64,000 nucleotides of DNA, taken from contig JAFABI010000060.1 in the NCBI GenBank assembly GCA_023426125.1, positions 158,904-222,903 on the forward strand, in the 5' to 3' direction. The notes under the pieces were generated by a model that made no database searches, was not told the DNA's origin, and saw nothing but the letters and a program-made list of their open reading frames with translations. Made by a program: the position numbers and the translations under genes. This document shows positions 1 to 8,301 of the stretch, one piece after another. Each line of letters opens with the position of its first letter. The stretch's first letter is position 1. Source of the DNA: Bacillota bacterium. Lineage in GTDB: Bacteria; Bacillota; Clostridia; Acetivibrionales; DTU013.

Positions 1-1
1 T

Positions 2-532
2 CTTTTTCAGATCGGATTTATAAAAGTAACACAGGAAGGCATTGTGCGAACCCTTTTTGTTGGAGCCAGACTGCTGCTGCTTATTATCGGAACAATCATG
101 CTGACCTTGACGACTAAACCGATCAAACTTACCGATGGATTGGAAAAACTTTTGAGCCCTTTGAAAAAAATGGGTGTACGAACGCATGAAATCGCGCTGA
201 TGTTTAACCTCACGATAGGTTTTATACCGACCTTTGCCGAAGAAATCGATAAAATATCCAAGGCTCAAATCGCAAGGGGTGCGAATTTTTCCAGCGGAAG
301 CCCGATAAAACGGGCAAAAAGCATGCTTCCTTTATTAATTCCTTTGTTTGTCGGTACTTTCAGGAGAGCCAGCGAACTTGCGATGGCCATGGAAGCCAGA
401 TGCTACAGCGGTGGAAACAACCGTACGAAAATGGCCGAACTGGAATTTAATTCAAAGGATTATGTGGCCTCTCTTCTCGCGGCTGCTTTTCTAACCTTGG
501 TGATTTTACAGTCCAGAGGAATGCTTATTTAG
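2..532 (+). CDS. ecfT: ECF transporter transmembrane (T) component, 3' part
   Basis: C-terminal part of the membrane-embedded coupling protein of an energy-coupling-factor vitamin/metal transporter. EcfT joins a substrate-binding S component to the two EcfA ATPases. The frame is open to the left edge, and residues before the first internal GTG (44) already match the family, so the gene begins outside the window. Two short Ala-Arg-Gly-type coupling motifs are visible: AQIARGA, and AMEARCY where AMEARGY is usual. A hydrophobic segment near the end is the last membrane helix. The EcfA genes expected beside it would lie to the left. No truA follows, although it often does in Firmicutes. Confident family call, partial gene. 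Confidence 0.9.
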   Translation, partial: LFQIGFIKVTQEGIVRTLFVGARLLLLIIGTIMLTLTTKPIKLTDGLEKLLSPLKKMGVRTHEIALMFNLTIGFIPTFAEEIDKISKAQIARGANFSSGSPIKRAKSMLPLLIPLFVGTFRRASELAMAMEARCYSGGNNRTKMAELEFNSKDYVASLLAAAFLTLVILQSRGMLI

Positions 533-745
533 CTGGAATAGATAGCTTTTTACAAAACAGGGGCTGGATAATCCTTTCCTTTTATATATTATCAGCGGAT
601 GCACTGCCAAGAATACCGGATTCATTTTTAGAAATATTCATATTCTCCCGCCTTTCAAATAAGTCGGATGATTCCAAGGGCAATGTTTGTCCCTTACAAC
701 TAAAGCGTATACCAAATCGGCGGCGCTTTTTTCTCCGGTGCTTTC

Positions 746-1804
746 TTATCTTACGGCCGAGATCATTGCCAGATAATTTTCGTCAGGGACATAATAGGGT
801 ATGCTGTTGCCGGAACCAAGCGCATAGCTGCCCTTCAGCGATGCTTTTTCAAGCATGCCGCAGGAACGCCTGTAAACCTCTTCGGGAGTCGACCGGCAGA
901 GGAAGTCCATACCGATTCCTCCGAAGATTGCTATTCTGCCTCCCCACCGGTCATAGGCCTGCTCCACCGGCAGGATGTTGTCTTCATAGGAATGCTTGGC
1001 GTCAAACTTCATATCGTCGATGATATCGTCCATGACATCCCCCAGTTGCCCGCAGGAGTGTAATATGGCAGGCTTGCCGGCTGCATGGATTGTCTTGACG
1101 ATTTTTCTATGCCATGGAAATACATATTTGCGCATTTCCGGAACCGACAGCATGGTCTGGGTGTTAAAACCCCAGTCGTCATTGGATATCAGCGCGCCTA
1201 CCGATGTATACGGAGCGCTGAGTTCATAATATCTGACCAGCCTTGAACCGACTTCATCGAATATATTCCGGACAAGCTCCGGATCGTCAGCGGAAAGGTA
1301 GCATAAGGTATCATAGCCGGTCAGGGAAATAACGTTTTCCAGTACTCCCCCGGGCCCCCAGACAATGAGTTTCATACCTTTGGGCAAATCCGGGGCAAGG
1401 GCGTCCAGGCGAGAGTAGTCAAAACTGTCGGGATCGGGCCAGGGATACTGTTTGAAGCTTTCACGGTCATAGATGACGGCTCCCTCGTTCAGGGATATTG
1501 TTTTCTTGTCCTGGTGCCTTTCGGTGGGAAAGCTGAAATCGGACCCAAGTACGGTTGTATAATCATATCCGGCGTTTGTATAGGCTTTAATTGCGATTTT
1601 CCACTGTTCAAGACCTTTATAGTTACTGTCGGGACTCGTACCTGCCAGCTTTTTGTAAAGCCCCTCGTAAAGAAAAAATTCAAATAAGGTGGGGCGGTCA
1701 GGCCGGCTGTGCTCCAATACCCTCAACAGGTTGTTGAAATCGGGTTTCCGGGCGCTTTCCAGGTATGCAGCGATTTTCAGGAATTCAGGGTCAAGGTTTT
1801 TCAT
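746..1804 (-). CDS. Uroporphyrinogen decarboxylase-like (URO-D/MtaA family) protein
   Basis: 352 residues with the URO-D superfamily barrel pattern. An HSCG motif near residue 247 supplies the His and Cys that bind zinc in the methyltransferase branch (MtaA/CmuA), and 'GGIGMDFL' lies near the C-terminus. The sequence is far from true HemE, and no heme or corrinoid genes are adjacent, so a methyl-transfer or other C-C/C-O role is more likely than heme synthesis. The start is set by an AAAGGCGG ribosome site. It is a single gene transcribed away from the dihydrouridine synthase. Two more URO-D-like genes lie near 59.5 and 62.8 kb. The substrate cannot be told from sequence. Confidence 0.8.
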   Translation of the reverse strand: MKNLDPEFLKIAAYLESARKPDFNNLLRVLEHSRPDRPTLFEFFLYEGLYKKLAGTSPDSNYKGLEQWKIAIKAYTNAGYDYTTVLGSDFSFPTERHQDKKTISLNEGAVIYDRESFKQYPWPDPDSFDYSRLDALAPDLPKGMKLIVWGPGGVLENVISLTGYDTLCYLSADDPELVRNIFDEVGSRLVRYYELSAPYTSVGALISNDDWGFNTQTMLSVPEMRKYVFPWHRKIVKTIHAAGKPAILHSCGQLGDVMDDIIDDMKFDAKHSYEDNILPVEQAYDRWGGRIAIFGGIGMDFLCRSTPEEVYRRSCGMLEKASLKGSYALGSGNSIPYYVPDENYLAMISAVR

Positions 1805-2045
1805 TGATAGCCCGCCTTTCTTTTCATGAGATTATTTATTTGTCCGTGATGAAGCAGTACAGTGAAGTCCCGTTATGACATCGGATGCCGCCTCGTTATT
1901 ATCATACAACAGGAATGCCGGCACTGCTTTCCACGGATTATCATTTTGTTTGCAAAAATTACCCTCTCTACGTAAAAAGCAGGGTAAGTACTTTATGGAT
2001 TTATTCCGGTCAGATGTGTTAAAATATCTAAAGATCAGGATTCCG

Positions 2046-3029
2046 ATGAATGGAGAACCAATGAGAATAGGAAAGCTGCAGTTTAACAACAATGTGTTTC
2101 TGGCGCCCATGGCGGGAGTGACGGACATGCCCTTTAGAATCCTGTGCAGAGAGCAGGGCTGCGGGTTTGTGTATACCGAAATGGTCAGCGCCAAGGGCAT
2201 GCATTATAATGATCGTAAAAGCCATATGCTTACCGAACTGGACGAAGCGGAAAAACCCGCAGGCGTGCAAATATTCGGGTCCGACCCGGAAATATTGGCA
2301 TCCATTGCCCGGAGGCTGAATGATTCCGATGCTGCCCTGATTGACATTAACATGGGCTGTCCGACTCCCAAGATAACAAAAAACGGGGAAGGGAGCGCCT
2401 TAATGCTTAAACCGGAGCTGGCGGGGGAAATCATAAAAGCGGTGTCCGCTGCTTCGGAGAAGCCTGTAACGGTTAAAATCCGCAAGGGCTGGGACGACGA
2501 GCACGTCAATGCGGTTGAGCTTGCAGTGACCGCCGAAAAATATGGTGCAAGTGCGGTTGCGGTGCATGGGAGGACCCGTGAGCAGTTTTACAGCGGCAAA
2601 GCCGATTGGAGCATTATCAGGGATGTGAAAAAGGCTGTGGCTATACCTGTCATCGGGAACGGAGATATCTTCAAGCCGGAAGATGCGGCACATATGCTGG
2701 AGTATACCGGCTGTGACGCGGTCATGGTAGGCAGGGGCGCCCAGGGCAACCCGTGGATTTTTAAAAGGGTCAGGCATTATCTGGACACCGGGGAGCTTTT
2801 GCCTGAGCCGGACGTGAAGGAAAAGACGGCGATGATCGTCAGGCATATGGAAATGCTGGTTACGCTGAAAGGCGGGCGCACGGGCATTTGTGAAATGCGC
2901 AAGCATATTGCCTGGTATTTGAAGGGTCTGCCGAATTCCGCCGGCATTAAGGAAAAGGTATTTACGATGGATTCCCCGCAGGAAATTGTTCAATTGCTGC
3001 AGGAATATGCCGGCATGCCGCCGGCTTAA
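2046..3029 (+). CDS. dusB: tRNA-dihydrouridine synthase (DusB type)
   Basis: FMN enzyme that reduces specific uridines in the tRNA D-loop. The 327-residue product opens with 'FLAPMAGVTDMPFR', the flavin-binding start of the family. It carries the catalytic Cys in 'NMGCPTPKI', the 'HGRTREQFYSG' segment and 'GNGDI' of the FMN phosphate site. The frame is open back to 1875, but the extra N-terminal residues do not look like the family. ATG 2046 has AGGA five bases upstream and gives the usual length, so I choose it. ATG 2061 is the alternative. The gene is monocistronic, and its 3' flank is filled by interspersed repeats. Confidence 0.93.
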   Translation: MNGEPMRIGKLQFNNNVFLAPMAGVTDMPFRILCREQGCGFVYTEMVSAKGMHYNDRKSHMLTELDEAEKPAGVQIFGSDPEILASIARRLNDSDAALIDINMGCPTPKITKNGEGSALMLKPELAGEIIKAVSAASEKPVTVKIRKGWDDEHVNAVELAVTAEKYGASAVAVHGRTREQFYSGKADWSIIRDVKKAVAIPVIGNGDIFKPEDAAHMLEYTGCDAVMVGRGAQGNPWIFKRVRHYLDTGELLPEPDVKEKTAMIVRHMEMLVTLKGGRTGICEMRKHIAWYLKGLPNSAGIKEKVFTMDSPQEIVQLLQEYAGMPPA

Positions 3030-3082
3030 AAGGCATGCCGCACAAAATGAAGCACTGCGACGATACTTAGCCTGTTTATGCC

Positions 3083-3180
3083 TGTCCTTGCGAGAAGCCA
3101 GCGACGTGGCAATCTTAGCTTTTAACCAGGATCACATCGTTGGGATTGCTGCCTTCCATTGCATTCGCTCGCAATGACAC
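3083..3180. repeat. Interspersed repeat family B, copy 1
   Basis: Begins TGTCCTTGCGAGAAGC...GACGTGGCAATCTTAGC and ends CATTCGCTCGCAATGACA. The two ends are roughly inverted copies of one another. Similar elements occur at 33050-33147 (best preserved) and in part at 26181-26225. The layout is typical of a non-coding, MITE-like palindromic repeat. Confidence 0.7.
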
Positions 3181-3183
3181 TTC

Positions 3184-3222
3184 CATAGGGGCGGTCATTG
3201 GCCGTCCGCCCATCAGTTGCAG
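3184..3222. repeat. Interspersed repeat family A, partial copy
   Basis: CATAGGGGCGGTCATTGGCCGTCC is one arm of the family A element, whose fuller copies lie near 5.8, 21.4, 26.3 and 32.9 kb. Only the left arm is kept here, directly after a family B copy. Confidence 0.65.
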
Positions 3223-3292
3223 AGACAAGGATTTCTATCATCATCGATTATGAGTCGCAGAAACTTCTCCTTGTATCAAAACGTGTCATTTT

Positions 3293-4582
3293 TCATAAAG
3301 CAGGGTTCATACATACGCCCACAAACAGCAATGCTCCGTTAGAGGCTGTAATGCCGTAAATGAAGGGGCGGTTGAGAATCATTTCTGCTTTGTCTTCGGG
3401 CATTGCGGCGCCGGTATAGTCAATCCTTGTAAATGCGGACGCCTCCACGCCGTTTTCATCTATGGAAATATGGGTTTCCTGCTTTACTCCGGAAATAAAC
3501 GCAGGGGCGTCGGTTATGCCGGAGAAATCGGCGCGGTCCAAAGAAAAGGCGGAGGTAACGCCTAATGCTTTCATCACGTCAGTCAGATCGAAGCTGGAGC
3601 CGTATTTGAACTTGGGGACGCTCCAGACAACCTCTCCGTTTTTGCCTTCGCCCTTGGTGAATATCTCCTCAAGCTTTTGAGGAGAAGCCAGCAGGTCCGC
3701 GACGGCAACGCCTTCATCCGGCAGGATGAATACCATGCCGCCGCTTTCTTTCAGACCTAACGAGGACCGGGTATATCCGTCGCCCCTGCTGAAACCGTGC
3801 GATCCATAAGTCATATTCATAAAATCGCAGACAACTTCCTGGCCGCTTCCAGGATAGAAGGCATCCTTTTTGGTATTTTTTGTATTGAAACGGTCAATCC
3901 ATTGGTCGTAGAAGTAAACCGTGTTGAGAATACTCATGATTTGTTCGGCATTTGTTTGGAATTCGGGGGAAAGGGTGCCCTCCGTGTTCTCCGAGATCCA
4001 TTGGCCCATTGCCTTGCCGGTGTTCCCGTCGGCAAAATCGACGGTAAAGAGGGAAGCGTAAAAATACTCGGTGGCATTTTTGACATAGCTGTCCTTAAAG
4101 GCAATTTTCTGCCCGTCCATTTCATCGTCAAGCCACAGCGAATTGGCGGTCTTCAGCCTGGAAATCCCGTTGTTGGCATAGAGCAGGCGGTAAAGATAGC
4201 CGCATTGTTCCGACAGGCCGGCTGTATCCTCAGCACCCAAAAGGGCCAGCAGCTCGTCCCTGGTGGTATCCCCGGCTCCGGTTGCCGCCAGCGCCAGGGC
4301 ATAGTACAAGCTCAGCGGCGAATAACAGCTGTTTGTTCCTCTTCCCTTCAATATCTGTGCTGCGGTGTCATAGGAGAATTGGTTAACAGCATTCACAGTA
4401 TCCTCACTTACAGGATTGTTTTCCCGCAGCTCCCGCAGCTTGTCCGAATCCTCAAAGTCAATCCCTTTGGGATATACCGGCGCGGCAACAAGGTCGGCTC
4501 CCGTCAGCTTGCCCGACTGGCTGCAGGCTGGCAGACCGGACAGCATTGCGGTTGCTAAAAGCATGGATATGAGGCGTTTCAT
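3293..4582 (-). CDS. Serpin family lipoprotein
   Basis: 429 residues, probably exported and lipid-anchored: positively charged start, hydrophobic segment and an LPAC lipobox with Cys20. The rest is a full-length serpin fold, with the shutter/breach motif around 'LNTVYFYDQW', a reactive-centre hinge 'ENGVEASAFT' and the closing 'NRPFIYGI'. Serpins trap serine or cysteine proteases after cleavage of the reactive loop. In this hinge, P14 is Val and P9 is Phe where small residues are usual, and the loop to the PF motif is about three residues longer than in alpha-1-antitrypsin. Inhibitory action is therefore likely but not certain. The start is supported by GGAGGGA upstream. In cellulolytic Clostridia, surface serpins protect exoenzymes; that role here is inference. 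Confidence 0.9.
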   Translation of the reverse strand: MKRLISMLLATAMLSGLPACSQSGKLTGADLVAAPVYPKGIDFEDSDKLRELRENNPVSEDTVNAVNQFSYDTAAQILKGRGTNSCYSPLSLYYALALAATGAGDTTRDELLALLGAEDTAGLSEQCGYLYRLLYANNGISRLKTANSLWLDDEMDGQKIAFKDSYVKNATEYFYASLFTVDFADGNTGKAMGQWISENTEGTLSPEFQTNAEQIMSILNTVYFYDQWIDRFNTKNTKKDAFYPGSGQEVVCDFMNMTYGSHGFSRGDGYTRSSLGLKESGGMVFILPDEGVAVADLLASPQKLEEIFTKGEGKNGEVVWSVPKFKYGSSFDLTDVMKALGVTSAFSLDRADFSGITDAPAFISGVKQETHISIDENGVEASAFTRIDYTGAAMPEDKAEMILNRPFIYGITASNGALLFVGVCMNPAL

Positions 4583-4860
4583 ACAGATCCCTCCTTCATT
4601 GCTTGGCGTCCCCGGAGATTTCCCACACCTTGCTGGACCGGATCACGCCCGAGATGCGGTGCTCCCCTTTTTTGCGCCACCTCTTTGACGGAAATGCAGT
4701 CCGATTTGTTCCTTGTGTGTGGGGCTGCACCCAAACCGCCGGATAATATTGCTTTATGTCTCAATTGGTTTTGCCCGTTAAGCTTTGAAACAAGGGAAAA
4801 AAGAGTTTATGATTTACCCTTGTTATCCGATATATTCATCAGGGAAAGGAGGATTTCATC

Positions 4861-5661
4861 ATGCAAATTACAAACAGTACGGGAACCGATTCTACCAATT
4901 ATAGTCGGCTGCAGAGTACAGACAGCGTAAATCAGGACAGCCGCCTGAAAGCGATTCAGAATCAAATAGCAAATGTGCAAAAGCAATTGCAAAACCTCTC
5001 AAATAATGACAAGATGTCCCTGGAAGTAAAAACGGACAAGCGGAAGGAATTGCAGCAGCAGCTTCAGGATCTGAACAGGCAGGCGATGCAGAGAAAAATT
5101 GAAATTCAGCAGGAAAAACGGGAAAAAGCAGCTGCCGCTTCGGAAAGTCAGGATTTAGCGCCGGGAGAAACCGAGGGAGAAAAATCCGGTGTCATGAAAA
5201 CAGCTGCCATGCAGGGGATTATCAATGCCGACACTTCGATGAAGCAGGCGAAAACAGTCCGGTCCGTGAAGAACGGTATGGAAGGCAAGGCTGGCGTATT
5301 AGAGGGCGAAATAAAGATGGATAAAGCAAGAGGAGGCTCCACAGAGAAAAAAGAGGCGGAGCTTGCAGCATTGAATGATCGTATCAATACTGCCTCCGCG
5401 GATATGATGGCTCAAATTTCCGACATCGATAAAGCATTGGAAAAATCCGGAGAAGCAGGGGATGAGGAAAAGAAAGATGGGGCGGAAGCAGTCAACCGGG
5501 GAGGGCAATTATCGGATCCGGAAGGTGAAAAGCTTTCGGCAGAAATTGTGAAAAATCCGGGAAGCTCTGAAACGATACAGACAGAATCCCAAAACAATCC
5601 CGCTCAGTTACAGTCATCCGGAAATCAGGAAAAGGGCCGGTATGTGAATATAAAGCTGTAA
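4861..5661 (+). CDS. FlxA-like coiled-coil protein
   Basis: 266-residue hydrophilic protein with a Gln/Lys-rich heptad region at about residues 25-95, then Glu/Ala-rich low-complexity sequence. The N-terminal half resembles FlxA-like proteins, which are often flagellar-associated in enterics and of unknown role in Clostridia. There is no signal peptide or membrane segment. A strong AAAGGAGG site precedes the ATG. Upstream, TCCGATAT (4826-4833) resembles a sigma-D -10 element, but the -35 is weak. Function not known. Confidence 0.6.
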   Translation: MQITNSTGTDSTNYSRLQSTDSVNQDSRLKAIQNQIANVQKQLQNLSNNDKMSLEVKTDKRKELQQQLQDLNRQAMQRKIEIQQEKREKAAAASESQDLAPGETEGEKSGVMKTAAMQGIINADTSMKQAKTVRSVKNGMEGKAGVLEGEIKMDKARGGSTEKKEAELAALNDRINTASADMMAQISDIDKALEKSGEAGDEEKKDGAEAVNRGGQLSDPEGEKLSAEIVKNPGSSETIQTESQNNPAQLQSSGNQEKGRYVNIKL

Positions 5662-5752
5662 ACTGCAATAACAGAGAAAAGAACAGAATTGGCAATGCAT
5701 AGTGCTTATTTTCCTGTATCCGATGCTGTGAAATTTTTATGGCGAAATGCTC

Positions 5753-5865
5753 TGTAGGGGCGCGCATTGCGCGTCCGCATAAATGTAATCGATGGGCATA
5801 AATACCATGCGGCATCCAGTGATTCTTGATACCATGGGGCGGACGGCCAGTAGCCGCCCCTGCAG
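5753..5865. repeat. Interspersed repeat family A, copy 2
   Basis: Starts TGTAGGGGCGCGCATTGCGCGTCCG and ends GGGGCGGACGGCCAGTAGCCGCCCCTGCAG, with inverted arms around a roughly 60-base core. It fills most of the 315-base gap before mrfA and lies just upstream of that gene's promoter. Confidence 0.75.
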
Positions 5866-5914
5866 ATTTTCTATGCCATAATTTTTTTACAGCGTCTCCT
5901 ATATCCATTTCTAC

Positions 5915-5943
5915 TTGTAAAAAACACAATTCCATATTACAAT
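5915..5943 (+). promoter_or_regulatory. mrfA promoter, sigma-A type
   Basis: TTGTAA, a 17-base spacer, then TACAAT. It ends 33 bases before the mrfA start codon and directly abuts a LexA-like box. Confidence 0.6.
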
Positions 5944-5949
5944 AAATAC

Positions 5950-5963
5950 GGAATATATGTTCG
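5950..5963 (+). promoter_or_regulatory. LexA/DinR-like SOS box upstream of mrfA
   Basis: GGAATATATGTTCG matches 12 of 14 positions of the Gram-positive SOS box CGAACATATGTTCG. It lies six bases after the -10 element, where bound LexA would block initiation. Confidence 0.5.
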
Positions 5964-5976
5964 TGGGGGCGTACCA

Positions 5977-8250
5977 ATGAATCTGGATCAAATGCTGGAG
6001 TACTTCAAAGCTTCCGAGAGGATCATGAAAAATATCACTTCCTGGGTGGAGATACCTGCCAGAGAGGCTGTTTATGCCGACTTTCCCTGTTTTATGGATG
6101 AGAGGATCAAGGAAGCGCTGCTGCGCAGGGGAGTCCGGAAGCTGTACTCCCATCAGGCAAGTGCAATAAGCAAGGTCAATGCGGGAAATGATATTGTTGT
6201 AGTTACTCCCACCGCCTCCGGGAAAACCCTCTGTTACAACGTGCCGGTGCTGGATGCGATTCTGAAGGATGAAGACTCAAGAGCAATATTTCTGTTTCCT
6301 ACCAAAGCCTTATCCCAGGATCAAACCACCGAACTGCACGAGCTTATAACGGAGGCGGGAGTAGATGTCAAAACCTTTACATATGACGGGGATACTCCCC
6401 AGTCGGCACGGAAAGCCATACGCCAGGCTGGACATATTGTTGTGACAAATCCGGACATGCTCCACAGCGGGATACTTCCCCACCATACCAAGTGGACGAA
6501 GCTGTTTGAGAACCTGAAATTTATTGTGATCGACGAGATACACCATTACAGGGGCGTTTTTGGAAGCCATCTGGCAAACACCATCCGGCGGTTGCGAAGG
6601 ATTTGTGATTTCTACGGTTCAAAGCCCCAATTCATCTGCTGTTCGGCGACAATTGCCAATCCGGCGGAGCTGGCATCCCGCATAACGGGCGCGGATATAA
6701 AGCTGGTTGATAACAACGGCGCGCCATCGGGGAAAAGGCATGTCATATTCTATAATCCGCCGCTGGTCAATAAGGAACTGGGAATAAGGAAAAGCAGCCT
6801 GCTGGAGGCGAAGAACCTTTCTGAAACCCTTATCCGCAACGATATCCAGACCATCGTATTTACACGGAGCCGACTGAATGTCGAAGTGATGGTTACTTAT
6901 CTGAAGGAGATATTCCACGGCAAAGCAGGCGGAGAAAACAAGGTGCGGGGTTACAGGGGAGGCTATCTGCCAAATCTCAGGCGTGAAATCGAACGGGGAT
7001 TGAGAAACGGAAGCATCACGGGCGTCGTATCCACCAATGCACTGGAGTTGGGTATCGACATAGGTGCTCTGGAAGCATGCATCATCTGCGGATATCCCGG
7101 CACAATCGCCAGTACCTGGCAGCAGGCGGGCCGGGCGGGACGGCGCAGCGGCGTGTCCGTTACCTTCATGGTAGCCAGCAGCAGTCCACTGGACCAGTAT
7201 ATCGTGAGTAATCCGGATTACTTTTTCGGCAAAAGCCCGGAAAATGGCTTGATTAACCCCGACAACCTGATTATTTTATACAACCACATGAAATGCGCAG
7301 CCTTTGAGCTTCCTTTTGAAGACGGAGAGAAATTTGGCGTGGAGACCACAGGGGAAATACTGTCCTACATGGAAGAGGCAAGGCTGATCCGGCACGTAGG
7401 GAACAGGTGGCACTGGATGTCCGATGTTTTCCCGGCGGAGGAGATTTCCCTGCGAAGCGCGGCAAACGAAAACTTTATTATTATTGATATTTCAGACCCC
7501 CACCGGAGGGTGATCGGGGAGACAGACCGCTTCAGTGCGCCGATGCTGCTCCACGAGGAAGCCATATACATCCACGAGGGCCAGCAGTATCAAGTGGAGA
7601 AACTGGATTTCGACGACAAGAAGGCCTATGTCCGAAAGGTGGATGTGGACTATTATACCGATTCTCAGCTGTCGGTGGACCTAAAGGTCATCGACGTGTT
7701 CAGGGAAGACGAAAAAGGCGGTATTTCTAGGAATTGCGGCGAGGTAACGGTGAATGCCCTGGTGACCATGTTCAAAAAGATAAAGCTGCATACCCATGAG
7801 AATATAGGGGCGGGGCCGGTGGACCTGCCCGACCTGGAAATGCACACCACCTCTTATTGGGTAAGCCTGCCGGAAGCCATGCCGGAGCGCATGTCCCAGT
7901 CGGATATGCAGAACGGCTTGCTGGGGCTTTCCAATCTGCTGGCAAATTCAGCTCCCATTTATCTTATGTGCGATCCCGGTGACATCCGGGTCGTCCATCA
8001 GGTGAGGTCAACTTTTACCCAAAGACCTACAGTATACATTTATGATAGCTACCCCGGTGGAGTAGGCTTCAGCGAAAAGCTGTATGAGCTCCACAATGAG
8101 CTGTTTACGACAACCCGGCGGATGGTGGAGAATTGCAGCTGCGAAAGCGGGTGCCCCTCATGCGTCGGGCCTTTGAACGAATTCTCCGGGAGCGGGGATC
8201 CCAAGGCGCTGACGCTGAAGCTGATCGATGGTGTACTGGGGGCGATTTAG
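5977..8250 (+). CDS. mrfA: MrfA/YprA-like DEAD/DEAH-box DNA helicase with DUF1998 zinc region
   Basis: 757-residue superfamily 2 helicase. Seen: 'LYSHQ' Q-motif (about 57-61), Walker A 'TPTASGKT' (77-84), DEIH box (186-189), 'CCSAT' motif III, the 'ELGID' and 'QQAGRAGRRSG' motifs of the second RecA lobe, and a C-terminal Cys cluster 'CSCESGCPSC' (720-729) that fits the metal-binding site of the MrfA group. In Bacillus subtilis, MrfA and MrfB act together in excision repair of mitomycin C lesions. The next gene here is an MrfB homologue, 51 bases downstream, so the pair is probably an operon. A LexA-like box covers the start region. Confidence 0.9.
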   Translation: MNLDQMLEYFKASERIMKNITSWVEIPAREAVYADFPCFMDERIKEALLRRGVRKLYSHQASAISKVNAGNDIVVVTPTASGKTLCYNVPVLDAILKDEDSRAIFLFPTKALSQDQTTELHELITEAGVDVKTFTYDGDTPQSARKAIRQAGHIVVTNPDMLHSGILPHHTKWTKLFENLKFIVIDEIHHYRGVFGSHLANTIRRLRRICDFYGSKPQFICCSATIANPAELASRITGADIKLVDNNGAPSGKRHVIFYNPPLVNKELGIRKSSLLEAKNLSETLIRNDIQTIVFTRSRLNVEVMVTYLKEIFHGKAGGENKVRGYRGGYLPNLRREIERGLRNGSITGVVSTNALELGIDIGALEACIICGYPGTIASTWQQAGRAGRRSGVSVTFMVASSSPLDQYIVSNPDYFFGKSPENGLINPDNLIILYNHMKCAAFELPFEDGEKFGVETTGEILSYMEEARLIRHVGNRWHWMSDVFPAEEISLRSAANENFIIIDISDPHRRVIGETDRFSAPMLLHEEAIYIHEGQQYQVEKLDFDDKKAYVRKVDVDYYTDSQLSVDLKVIDVFREDEKGGISRNCGEVTVNALVTMFKKIKLHTHENIGAGPVDLPDLEMHTTSYWVSLPEAMPERMSQSDMQNGLLGLSNLLANSAPIYLMCDPGDIRVVHQVRSTFTQRPTVYIYDSYPGGVGFSEKLYELHNELFTTTRRMVENCSCESGCPSCVGPLNEFSGSGDPKALTLKLIDGVLGAI

Positions 8251-8301
8251 GATAATGCCAGGATATATATTTTACACATTCGTGTCAAAAAGGTTCAAAC
8301 C

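Noticed and set aside
1875..2045. Extended N-terminus of the dihydrouridine synthase
   Set aside because: These codons lack family similarity and give an over-long protein; ATG 2046 has a ribosome site.
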